A stretch of 64,000 nt of DNA from Bog-1198 sp963727045 (GTDB taxonomy: Bacteria > Pseudomonadota > Gammaproteobacteria > Steroidobacterales > Steroidobacteraceae). The notes below the pieces were generated by a model that was given only the letters and a program-made list of their open reading frames with translations, did no database searches and was not told the origin of the DNA. This document shows, in pieces, positions 43,681 through 52,732 of the stretch. The position numbers and the translations under genes were made by a program. How positions within the stretch are numbered: the stretch's first letter is position 1; every line of letters starts with the position of its first letter. The stretch is taken from positions 744,001 through 808,000 of the forward strand of contig CAVSES010000002.1 in NCBI GenBank assembly GCA_963727045.1, read 5' to 3'.

Positions 43681-43740
43681 GCATCTTCGGCTTTAAGCCT
43701 CGGAGCATGTGCGCATGGCTGCGAGTTGCGCCGATATACC

Positions 43741-46700
43741 TTACGTCGATAGTTGTTGGATGCGCGCGATGATTCGTCCCATGTTGTGATTGCTTGCCGC
43801 TGTTTCCAGACCCTTGCGCATTCGCAGGGCGGATGTTCGATCACCGTTGGTTTGTGCTAGCTGCCACGCGGCGAGCCGGGCTTCCAATGACCACCTGAGC
43901 CAATGTCGCCGCTCCGCATCCAGGGCCAATGCGTTCAGCTTGGCAATCGCATCTCGGTGGTGCTCCTCTGCAAATCCCAACTGAGCGGTTACGATGTCGA
44001 CCATGTAGATTTCCAGCCGTGAAGTGATCGCCGCCCGCAACATCTGTGCCCGCGCAAGCGCAGCGTTGCGCCCTTGCTGATCGCCAATTTGTTGATAGCA
44101 CGCTGCTCGCAGGGCCTCCGACTCTGCCTGCCCGGTCTTCGCCTCGATTTGCGCAAACCCTTCGACGGCCTTGCCAAGCGTTACCAGCGCTTTGTCCCAG
44201 CGCCTCTGTTCCATATCGATATGGCCGAGCATCAGCCGCGCATTGGCAAGATAAATGCTGTTCTTGGTAGCCTCGCTTGTCTGCTCCACCTGCATAAGCA
44301 TGTCTGACGCAGTGTCCGGATGACCCTTGTCCATCTCGACGAGCGCGCATGTGTACGTGCTGTAAATCATGAACTGCGGGTCGGTCAACCGAGACGCCTC
44401 CGCGAGGGCCTTCTCGCAGGCCGAGGTGGCCTCATCCATTTCGCCGCGCAGTCGCGTCACATCGGCGTAGGTTGCCAACGACCAAACATGGCCGCCTCGA
44501 TCCCCGCTACGCTCGGTAAGTGCGGTGACTTCGCGATAGTTTCGCATCACCTCGTCGCTCGCAGATTCATCTGAAGCAATGGTCGCCAGCGCCCGCAGTG
44601 TCCACGCCTGAAGCTTCAAGTCGCCGGTCTCGCGGCTGAGTTCGAGGCCGCGTTTCGCAGCCGCTTGTGCTCCGTCACGATCACCGCTATCCCAAAGCAT
44701 CTCGCAAAGGTCACGATACACCGCGGAAACTCCCGCGAGGTCACCGATGCGCTGGCCGATCTGCATCGCTCGCTGATATTCTGCGCGCGCTTCATCCTCT
44801 TGTTCTTCTGCCAGCACCCTCCCGAGCGCGCGGTGCGCCTCGGCTTCGCCTCGCGGGTTACCTATCGTTCGATACGTGTCGATGGCCGCGTGCAAATTGG
44901 TTGCTGCCAAGTCAGGAGTACCAAGGTGCATCTGCGCGCCCGCCAATTCCTTACGGGCGTCCGCCGCGAGGCCGGGAGCGCCGATCGACAGCGCCAGACG
45001 CAGCGCCTCCTGAGCACGCACGGCACAGGATTTTGAGTCATCAAGGCTGCACCGGACGCGGGCGGCGGCAAGCTCGACCCGCGGGTCCTGGGCGGCTCCG
45101 GGCAGGCGGTGAAGCTCGTCCAGCGCCGCTTGCGCCGCGCCAGTTGCTCCACTCGCCAATGCGCCATTAATCGCCTGCAGGCGGTATTCAGTGTTGTTCG
45201 GTTTTAATTTGATCAGCGCATTCCAGTCATCGGAAGCCTTTCCCCACTGATACTTGGCCGACTGCAAGGCCGCATCGATCTGCAACAGGGTCTCGCGGGG
45301 AAGTTCGGACCCATGGGCGACCGCTTGCTGGGCGGCGGCGATGGCTTTTTCGCGATAACCCAGCGCCGACCACGCAACCGACAGGCTTGCATAGCCGGGC
45401 GCATATCCGGGCGACTCCGCAATGACTTGCAGCAACTCATCGCGCGCCCTGGCCGCATCGTAACGTTGCATTGCCTCGTCGGCGATATGCCCAGTCTTTG
45501 CGCCACATCAACCGATGGCGGCTGAGCGTTGGAGATCTGTGCCAACAATTCGGTGCTCGGCGAAGCTGCGCCAAGCTTATTGCGCAGCATGGCGCCGATT
45601 TTGCTGATCAACTCCGGCAGACTGCCCATACCGGCCTGCTGCGAAAATCGAGCCACGGAGTTCCCGGTCCGCGCATCCTGCAGTGTGATGTCGATCCGCA
45701 GCGTCGGATCGCTTGCCGCGGGCGCGACAAAGTAGTCGCCGCTGATGAGGTAATCGGCACCGAGATGGCGCCCCAACAAGTTGCAGCGAATTGGTACGGT
45801 CACCCGCGCCGCTCGAAGCTGTCAATACTCTTGCTCACATCTCGTACGAGGTCTTGCGACACCACTCGAATCTTGTCCACGCTGCCTAGCTCCGTGGCAA
45901 GCATTTCCGTGAGTGCCGCCGGCAACCAGGAAACATCTTCCCGTCGCGAAAGGTTTTTGAAGCCGATCAATGCGACCGTGTGATCGACCGTCGCTTGCGA
46001 CGTTGTCCTGGGAATCATCCGCCAACCGATGACCGATAATAATGCTGCCGCCGACCAGGGCACCCAGCGGCCAGCGATAACGGCGCAACGCATGTCCTGC
46101 GCGGTAGACATGCACGTGCTTGCGCGCCTCCACCGGTCCGCCGCGCATGAACTGGATGACATCTGATTTCATGGCCTCGACCGTGGAATATCGGTGAGCA
46201 GGCTCTTTGCGCAGCGACTTGCCCACAATCGCATCAAGATCGCCTCGAATCCGGCGGACAGGGACTGGAGATGCCTCCTGAGCTTCAGCAATGCTGCTCG
46301 GCGTGGGAGCCGGCCGCCTGCAAAACCATACGCATGGCCCGCAGTATCGGCGTGTTGTGGTTCATCCAGGGATGAGCGCCGGTCAGTAGTTCGAACAATA
46401 ACAGACCCAGTGCGTAGACATCCGTCGCGGGCGAGGTCCCGTGGCCGGTCAACTGCTCAGGCGCCGCGCAGATCGGCGTCATCGGGGCCGCCGCTGCCTG
46501 CGTGATCCGCGCCAGTTGCGCGTCCAGGAACTGGGCAATGCCAAAGTCGAGAAGTTTCACCGTTCCTTCCGCGGTCACCAGGATATTTGACGGCTTTAGG
46601 TCGCGATGGATGACATGGTGGCGATGGGCGAACGAAACGGCCTCGCAAACCTGAATGAACAACCCCAATCGCTGCGTGAGAGTGGCTGCATGCAGTGCGC

Positions 46701-47181
46701 AGAATTCGGTGATCGACAGTCCTTCTACGTATTCCATGACCATGTACAAGCGGCTATCTTCGGTGACGCCGCCGTCGTACAAGCGGGCGATACCCGTGTG
46801 CTCTAGCCGCGCTAGAATTTGCCGCTCTCTCTGAAAGCGCTTCGACTCGCCGGCCGTTTCACGCTGCAACAATTTGATCGCGACCCGCTGGTCGAATTCG
46901 CCATCGGCGCGAACGGCCTCGTAAACATCGCCCATGCCGCCTCGTCCGATCAGACGAGTTAGACGCCACGGGCCGAGACGTAGCCCCACGGTTGTGTCCG
47001 GCGGGCACTCATGGTTTCGCGGGCGCACCGGGGTGCTTAGGAAGTCACGCGAGGCCTTCACCGCGTCGAGCCAACGTTCCAACGCCGCGGTCACCTGGGG
47101 ATCCCCGATCAAGCGGTGCCGCAGCTCACCGGCGCGCTGATCCTCCGGCAGGTCCAGCAGTTCGTCCAATAGCGCGTTCAT
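43741..47181 (-). pseudogene. Ser/Thr kinase - FlgO-like - TPR gene broken by about four frame changes
   Basis: Read from 47181 leftward: a kinase domain with intact GRGGMG, VAIKL, HRDLKPSN and DFGIAQ (47181 to about 46300); a frame change, then RRIRGDLDAIVGKSLRKEP; a second change at about 46045, after which a membrane helix and the domain ALIGFKNLSRREDVSWLP follow (FlgO/adenylate-cyclase-associated type); a third at about 45812, then LGADYLISGDYF; a fourth at about 45495, after which a clean 576-residue TPR frame runs to 43741. Two breaks need one base removed and two need one added. The pieces are in order and together form a normal kinase of about 1140 residues. It is either a real pseudogene or a badly sequenced one. 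Confidence 0.85.
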
Positions 47182-47641
47182 TTGCGCTATTTGTTGAGGA
47201 GACAGCGTCGAGTTGTCTAGGGCAGCCGGGCTGCATGGCTGGCGCTATTCATACCACGGCCGGCGCTGCGAAGGCGGGATTCAATGCAATTAGCTGTTTG
47301 ACTCAGTAGGACAACCAAACTCTCTCAGGATGTGCTTGGCGGCGAGGACGCGGATTCCCGGAATATATGGACTTCTTAACGAATCCGGCGGCGCGAGGGA
47401 CAGCGACGCGGGTTAGGCAAGCTGAAGTGTAATCCGCGCCAAGGAAGCCGGTCGACCCCACTGTGGCGTCTGCATTCTCTGATCCGCTCAGGGCCGCCGG
47501 CGCGGGCATGTCGCTTTATCCGCCGGGCACATTAACTGTTAAGCAAAGAATGGCGGGGCATAGACCAATTTCCGGTTTAACTCTCGGATACGTCAATTCG
47601 GGTGAATCCCCCTCAACGAACCGCACTTTAAGGAATCCACC
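47182..47641. other. Intergenic region
   Basis: This 460-base stretch between divergent genes has no supported gene. There is a 13-base palindrome GCAGCCGGGCTGC near 47223, but nothing else repeated. The 3' end carries the ribosome site AAGGAA for the next gene. Confidence 0.35.
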
Positions 47642-48028
47642 ATGTTGAAACGCCAATCAACCCGCTCATTCGTATGCGCCTCAGCCGTCACGATCTGTTC
47701 CACATTCGCACTTTCCGCAGTTTTCGCAGCCGACTTCCCGATCGGGAGCTATGAGGCTGGAGACCTCCGCATGACCTTCGACGATAAGGGACAGTTTCAT
47801 GTGAACAAGGGCGCAACAACGGAAGTTTCGGGCAAATACTCCGTCAAAGGAGGCCAGGTCGAGCTGACTGACGTTAAGGGACCGTGGGCATGCACAAACG
47901 CCGGCCAACAAACGGGTACCTACGATTGGAAGTTTGATAGCTCTGCACTCACCTTCAGCAAAGTGGCTGACAGCTGTGATGCGCGGTCCGGAACGCTGGT
48001 TCCCGCTGCCTGGAAGCGCGGGAAGTAG
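47642..48028 (+). CDS. Small exported protein
   Basis: The product is 128 residues with AAGGAA 7 bases before the ATG. It has a signal peptide (cleavage after VFA, about 29). The mature part reads as an all-beta protein: GSYEAGDLRMTFDDKGQFHV, VSGKYSVKGGQVELTDV and the last strands YDWKFDSSALTFSKV, with two Cys (WACTN and SCDAR). The pattern resembles small lipocalin-like domains. No partner is evident nearby. Confidence 0.7.
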   Translation: MLKRQSTRSFVCASAVTICSTFALSAVFAADFPIGSYEAGDLRMTFDDKGQFHVNKGATTEVSGKYSVKGGQVELTDVKGPWACTNAGQQTGTYDWKFDSSALTFSKVADSCDARSGTLVPAAWKRGK

Positions 48029-48177
48029 CGCGATGCGCGATCCAACCGAACAATGGTAAAGGGCGCGGGGACGTGGCCCACGCCCGATCGTTTGCGCGCC
48101 GGGCGCGAAGCGCCAAGGTAATCTTGGCCAATGCGGAGGGTGGAAGGGGCGGTCGCACTATGGCGCGCCGCACCGCC

Positions 48178-49884
48178 TCAAGTGGGAGCGGTCCCCGATT
48201 TCGGCGTCGCACAGCCGGCTGGAATCTGCGTGTTGCCATGGAAAAGGCGGCGCGGATCGGCTTTCAATATCGAGCCCACGCGGTCGAGCCTGTACGAGGT
48301 GAAGAATGACAGGAACACATTGATGGCATCGCTGAGGCCGGGCGGCAGAGAGTAGCCCACGCCACTGTCAAAGTTTGCCTCGATGGTCCCTTGGCGGCAT
48401 GCCCAGGCAATATCGGGCGCTCTAAGTATGCTGCCGCCAAACCGCAGGCCGCCGTAGACCCCGGTATTGAATCCGAATGCGCCGATTCCGACCATGGCGC
48501 GCACGCCCGCCGCCATGCTGAGCGAATTGATGCCCACCGACAGGCCCGTTGTTGTCACGCCCAGATCCTTGTTGGCGTGCACGTAACCAGCACTCGATAT
48601 CTGCCAACCTCCCTCCTTCTTATACCCGGCCCACAAGCCGCCGCCGAAAGTGTAATCGCCATCGGCAGCCATCGAGGCATTCTTGGCGCTGAAGCCGGTA
48701 CCGATGCTCAGCAAGGTGTTGAATGTGATGCTGAACGGCACGGGGCTGGCGCTGTTTAGACCCAAGGGAATTTTCAGATCCACCGGCAGCCACAAAATCC
48801 GGTTCCAATTGACCGCGAAGTCCTTGCCGTAGGTGATGGCGCTCACGTGCATGCGCGCACCGACCGCGCCGTCGATGTTGACGCCGCACTTGATGATGCT
48901 GCCATCTTTGATCAACAGTTCGAAGAAAATCTGCAATTTGCGCACCGACATGGCCGCTTCCGCCATTACGCTAGGTCCGCCTTTCTTGTAGTAATATAGC
49001 TGAGCACCCACTTCGTTGAGATTGAATATGGGCACTTGGCGCACGTCATCGTCAATCGTGACGACCGGTAACTGGCCCAGGGAATCGGCGTTTGGAATTG
49101 GCGGCAGCGGCGGAGGTGGTGTCGGCGCATTAATGATTCCGGGCGTTAGTTGCTGCTGCGCTGGATATAAATGACCCTCCTCTGTCGAGCCAAAGGGCCG
49201 CTCCAGAAATCTCTGCGCAGTCCCAAACGGCGTGGTGTTCTCTTTGGGCTGGGGAAACTCCGGGGCTACATAAACGATGACATCGTTCACGTCGATCGGC
49301 TCTTGCATGGCAAATTTGCCGTTCTTGATGATGTCGGTGAGTTGGATCGGCCCAAGCGTAACGGTGACGCTTGATCCGGTGCGCTTCATGTCGATGATGC
49401 GTCCGACTGCGAGCCCTGTGGCGAAAATGATCTTGCCTTGTTGGAACTGATCGACTAGCGGGGCGTTGGCGTCGAACTCCCACGTCATCCCGTTCTTGGC
49501 GAGCGAACGAATCGCCTGGTCGCCGTGTTCCATGATGATGACGTCCGGCTGGTATTCCACTGCGGCCGATTTCTGCGGCGAGATGCCAAACTTACGTTGC
49601 GATTCGGTCAGGGTCTTCGGATCAATCGCGTGCAATACCGAGGTGTCAGGATCGCGAATGAGATCGAACATGCCTCGCGGGGGCCCCTCCGCGGTCCGCG
49701 CAGCATCGTTTGCACTGGGCGGCGTCGCTGCGGCATTGTGCGCGGTGCTGTCGGAAGGGGCGCCGGAGGCGGTAGGGTTTGGCGATTTGTGGCAGCTCGA
49801 GAGGCAGAGGCAGGCAGCCAGCAGAGCAGCGAGTGGGGCTGGTTTGCATCCAGGGAATGTGCGGCTCGAGATCCAACGGCGCAT
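48178..49884 (-). CDS. Lipoprotein of uncharacterised family (intact paralogue of 8349-9886)
   Basis: From ATG 49884 the product has 568 residues; a start at 49947 would only add residues before the signal. Lipobox LCLSSC puts the lipidated Cys at 31. A Ser/Thr/Pro linker follows, then the N-terminal domain (VEYQPDVIIM, EFDANAP, GKIIFATGLAVGR, VTLGPIQLTDI, EPIDVNDVIVYV), a second Pro-rich linker (PTPPPPLPP), and a Gly-rich C-terminal domain with GDYTFGGG, VGIGAFGFNTG and GVGYSLPPG. It matches the repaired 8349-9886 gene over its whole length. No known family. The neighbouring divergent gene at 50120 encodes the two-module Cys lipoprotein type, as beside 1-1173. Confidence 0.85.
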   Translation of the reverse strand: MRRWISSRTFPGCKPAPLAALLAACLCLSSCHKSPNPTASGAPSDSTAHNAAATPPSANDAARTAEGPPRGMFDLIRDPDTSVLHAIDPKTLTESQRKFGISPQKSAAVEYQPDVIIMEHGDQAIRSLAKNGMTWEFDANAPLVDQFQQGKIIFATGLAVGRIIDMKRTGSSVTVTLGPIQLTDIIKNGKFAMQEPIDVNDVIVYVAPEFPQPKENTTPFGTAQRFLERPFGSTEEGHLYPAQQQLTPGIINAPTPPPPLPPIPNADSLGQLPVVTIDDDVRQVPIFNLNEVGAQLYYYKKGGPSVMAEAAMSVRKLQIFFELLIKDGSIIKCGVNIDGAVGARMHVSAITYGKDFAVNWNRILWLPVDLKIPLGLNSASPVPFSITFNTLLSIGTGFSAKNASMAADGDYTFGGGLWAGYKKEGGWQISSAGYVHANKDLGVTTTGLSVGINSLSMAAGVRAMVGIGAFGFNTGVYGGLRFGGSILRAPDIAWACRQGTIEANFDSGVGYSLPPGLSDAINVFLSFFTSYRLDRVGSILKADPRRLFHGNTQIPAGCATPKSGTAPT

Positions 49885-50119
49885 GGCATACCTGAATGAG
49901 GGCGGCGATTGCAATGTAGAACCGCAATCTGCGCGAAATCCCGCCATGGCGCTGAGCGAGGGCGCATTTCCAACGCCGTCGCCGGTTCCTTTGCAGCTGG
50001 CGGACGCCTACCCCCGATACGTTCTCCAACCGATTGGCGGGACTTCCCTAAGAATCCGGTTCTCATCAGAGCATCTACCCGAATCGGCGGCCGCTGATTC
50101 GATTCGACGATGGGAGGCC

Positions 50120-51145
50120 ATGATGGTTGTCGTTCAATTCGGAGCCCGAAACCGAGTCCTCGCCTTAGCCGTGGCAACCACCCTGCTGGGGTCTGTTGCC
50201 GAAGCGGGCACAGTTACCGACCCCTGCACTCTGCTGTCAGCGGATGAAGCGCAGAGCTACGTTGGTGCGCTGACACAACCGCCTTTCCGAGCGGACGACA
50301 ATGGTGCTGCAGAGGCACGCGGCTCGCAGTGCATCTATCGCGGATCGGGCGGTCGACAGCTGGGCATAACCTGGAATGCATCGGGCGCAGCCGCCGCGGG
50401 CGACGCCGCCGAGTCCGTGCCGAACAGCTTAGGCAGCGTGTTCGAGGGGGCGGGCCAGCCCGGTCTTGCGGCCAATACTCATCGAGTCATGGCCCAGGGT
50501 CCGAAGGGTCCATGGGAGAAGGCGACTTGGATTCCGGGCGGCACGCTCTTCGTCACCAAGGGCGACGAAGGCGCCAACATCGACGTGAGCGGTGCCAGCG
50601 GTAACGAAGCTGATGCCGTGGCGATCGCCAGACTTCTCGTCCCTCGCTTCGATCATCCTCTGACCTACGATGGCGCGCGCGCCGCTACGAGCTTGCCTAA
50701 CGCAAAACCGCACGCGGGCGGCGCCTGCGGCGTAGTGCCGCAAGCGGCAGTGGAAGCAGCCATTGGTCCGTTGTCCGGCGCGCCAAAGGTGGACCCCAAC
50801 GGGTCCGAATGCGAGTACAGAGTCGCGACACCTCAAGGTCGGCGCACGTACACGGTGGAGTACGTCTGGCAGGGAGGTATAAAGAATTACAACATGCTGA
50901 AGAACGGTCCCGCGGCCATGGGGTCCGCCATGGGCGGCGGCGATGCGGGATCCGCTCCCGGCGCCGCGACGCAGATCGGTTTGAAAACCGATAGCACGCT
51001 TCAAGGTCCCTGGGACAACGCTACCCTGCTACACGGCACGCAACTGCTGGCGGTCAAGGCGGATGTCATGGTCGGCATGGATCTGAAATCGGCGGATTAC
51101 GAGAGGGCCAAGGCGCTCATGGCTGCGATCTGTTCGAGGTTGTAA
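50120..51145 (+). CDS. Exported protein with two DUF3558-like cysteine modules
   Basis: The product is 341 residues; ATG 50123 is as likely, since GGGAGG is better spaced for it. A signal peptide (cleavage after AEA, about 27) is followed by two Cys modules: DPCTLLSADEAQSYVG with CIYR, and GACGVVPQAAVEAAIG with CEYR. It is a clear paralogue of the lipoprotein at 1197-2333, but the leader lacks a lipobox, so it is probably a soluble periplasmic protein. It lies divergently beside the paralogue of the unknown lipoprotein family. Confidence 0.85.
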   Translation: MMVVVQFGARNRVLALAVATTLLGSVAEAGTVTDPCTLLSADEAQSYVGALTQPPFRADDNGAAEARGSQCIYRGSGGRQLGITWNASGAAAAGDAAESVPNSLGSVFEGAGQPGLAANTHRVMAQGPKGPWEKATWIPGGTLFVTKGDEGANIDVSGASGNEADAVAIARLLVPRFDHPLTYDGARAATSLPNAKPHAGGACGVVPQAAVEAAIGPLSGAPKVDPNGSECEYRVATPQGRRTYTVEYVWQGGIKNYNMLKNGPAAMGSAMGGGDAGSAPGAATQIGLKTDSTLQGPWDNATLLHGTQLLAVKADVMVGMDLKSADYERAKALMAAICSRL

Positions 51146-51206
51146 CCGCGAACGCATTGTTTCTAGGGCGAGGCGGGATTCCCGGCGCATTGCGGTTAGT
51201 GTTTGT

Positions 51207-52283
51207 ATGACCGTCTCTTGCACGCAGTGCGGCGCCAAATCGGGCGCTGGCGCCCGTCACTGCACCCAATGTGGTTCGGCGGTAGCGCCGACCTCAGCCC
51301 CGAGCACCACGAATGATGCAGCGGTTACGCCGCCCAAAAGAGACCGCCGCTGGCTCTGGTGGGTGGCGGCGCTAATCCTGTTTTTCGCCTTGGGATTCTG
51401 GCTCGCTCTCCTGCTCGCGCCCAAATGTCCAAGCTGTGAAGATCCGCCTGCGGACGGAGCAGGGAGCGGGCACAATGCTCGCGGCGCCGGGTCATCTGCG
51501 CCGGCCAGTGCCCCCCCGGAGAAATCCGCAAATGGTTCCGACCAGGGGCCTGCCGAATCCGCCGGCGGCAGCTCAACGGGGGAAATCGAGGGATCTGGCA
51601 AGATCACGCCGCACAAATTTGCCGGCAAATTCGACACCGGCGACAGCGCCGGCCGAAAGTCTCAAGATGGTGACCCGACGCTTGACCTCGCGCCTCCCGT
51701 TGGTGGTGGAGATCCAGAATTGTACGGAGCCGTCGCGCAGCTTGCCCGGGGTGTGGCTCCCTATGGAGCCGCGATGAATCCGCCGCAGGACGATCTCACC
51801 ACCCGCTCCAAGTCGTTCGTCGCATACGACTTCAGTTACGATAAAACCAATCTTCCGCGCTACCCGGACAACGTGCGCGACGTGGCAAGCTCCATTGGCT
51901 ACGTGCTCGATTCCAAAACCGGCGAGCATTCCGGCCCTTACGGCACCGGTGCCGGCATCGTAACCAGCAGCTCTTTTGACGACGTCGTCGAGTGGTATCG
52001 CAAAAACCTGCCCGCGGGCTGGCAAAGCTCCTCGATCGGGGATTTTGGACAGCTAGCGCAGCAGACGACTCAAGGTCCCGGGGGCGATCTCATGAAACTC
52101 CTCAAGGGCGAGATGCCGGGCGCCGCAGCGACCAATGCCAGCGCGAGCACGGCCGCTCCCAGAGTTCGCGTGGCATTATTTAAGGCTCCGAGCGCCGAGG
52201 GAACCTCGCCCGACAGCACCATCATGATCATCCAAAAGAATGACAAGCCCGTGAGTGTGTATCTGCAATCGCAAGTCAAATGA
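51207..52283 (+). CDS. Zinc-ribbon membrane-anchored protein with periplasmic C-terminal domain
   Basis: This 358-residue product has, at its start, a zinc ribbon (C-x2-C-x10-C-x2-C: CTQCG...HCTQCG), then a membrane helix (about 52-72, WLWWVAALILFFALGFW), then a second CPSC pair just outside the helix, a low-complexity linker (Gly/Ser/Ala/Pro) and a C-terminal domain of about 130 residues (LPRYPDNVRDVASSIGYVL, DDVVEWYRKNLPAGW, VRVALFKAPSAEG). The ribbon would be cytoplasmic and the domain periplasmic. No match for the C-terminal domain comes to mind. It starts 61 bases after 50120-51145 and may be cotranscribed. Confidence 0.8.
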   Translation: MTVSCTQCGAKSGAGARHCTQCGSAVAPTSAPSTTNDAAVTPPKRDRRWLWWVAALILFFALGFWLALLLAPKCPSCEDPPADGAGSGHNARGAGSSAPASAPPEKSANGSDQGPAESAGGSSTGEIEGSGKITPHKFAGKFDTGDSAGRKSQDGDPTLDLAPPVGGGDPELYGAVAQLARGVAPYGAAMNPPQDDLTTRSKSFVAYDFSYDKTNLPRYPDNVRDVASSIGYVLDSKTGEHSGPYGTGAGIVTSSSFDDVVEWYRKNLPAGWQSSSIGDFGQLAQQTTQGPGGDLMKLLKGEMPGAAATNASASTAAPRVRVALFKAPSAEGTSPDSTIMIIQKNDKPVSVYLQSQVK

Positions 52284-52300
52284 CTTGCATTCCAACCGTC

Positions 52301-52718
52301 AACTGATCCGCGACAAACCAATGTTGACCAGCTTTTCGCGCGCGGCTTCAAGTGCTTCGTCACTCATCTTAAACGTCACGTCTTGAACGCCAACGGTGAA
52401 ACGAGTCTTGTTCTCCACACGATCAATCTTCCTTCGCCGATTGATTGATAATAAGGTACTGATACGTTGCTGACCTTGATCGTCTTTCCGAAAGTGTCAT
52501 GTCTATTCTCAGCCCCATCCTTTTTAAACTCGGACAGCTCCTCATTGCCCGTATAGACCGAGATCAGAAACCTGTCGTTCTCATATGAGCATGCACGGGA
52601 ATCGACATCGTTGGCGACGCTGGGAGGCGGAAACCAATACGCACGGATCGTACGCGATGACATCGGATGGGGTGGCCGCATGCGACACGAGCGCGCCGGC
52701 GGCGCACGCCTTCATCAT
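52301..52718 (-). pseudogene. Remnant of a single-module DUF3558-like protein
   Basis: From ATG 52718: MMKACAAGALVSHAAT (leader), then AYDPCVLVSAS in frame; the next recognisable stretch SVANDVDSRACSYENDRFL is one frame away, and the expected 15 or so residues between them are missing. A further frame change near 52410 leads to RVENKTRFTVGVQDVTFKMS and the stop at 52301. The pieces together are one member of the Cys-module family seen at 1197, 14809 and 50120. It is not functional as it stands. Confidence 0.5.
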
Positions 52719-52732
52719 TGGGTCCCCGTGGC

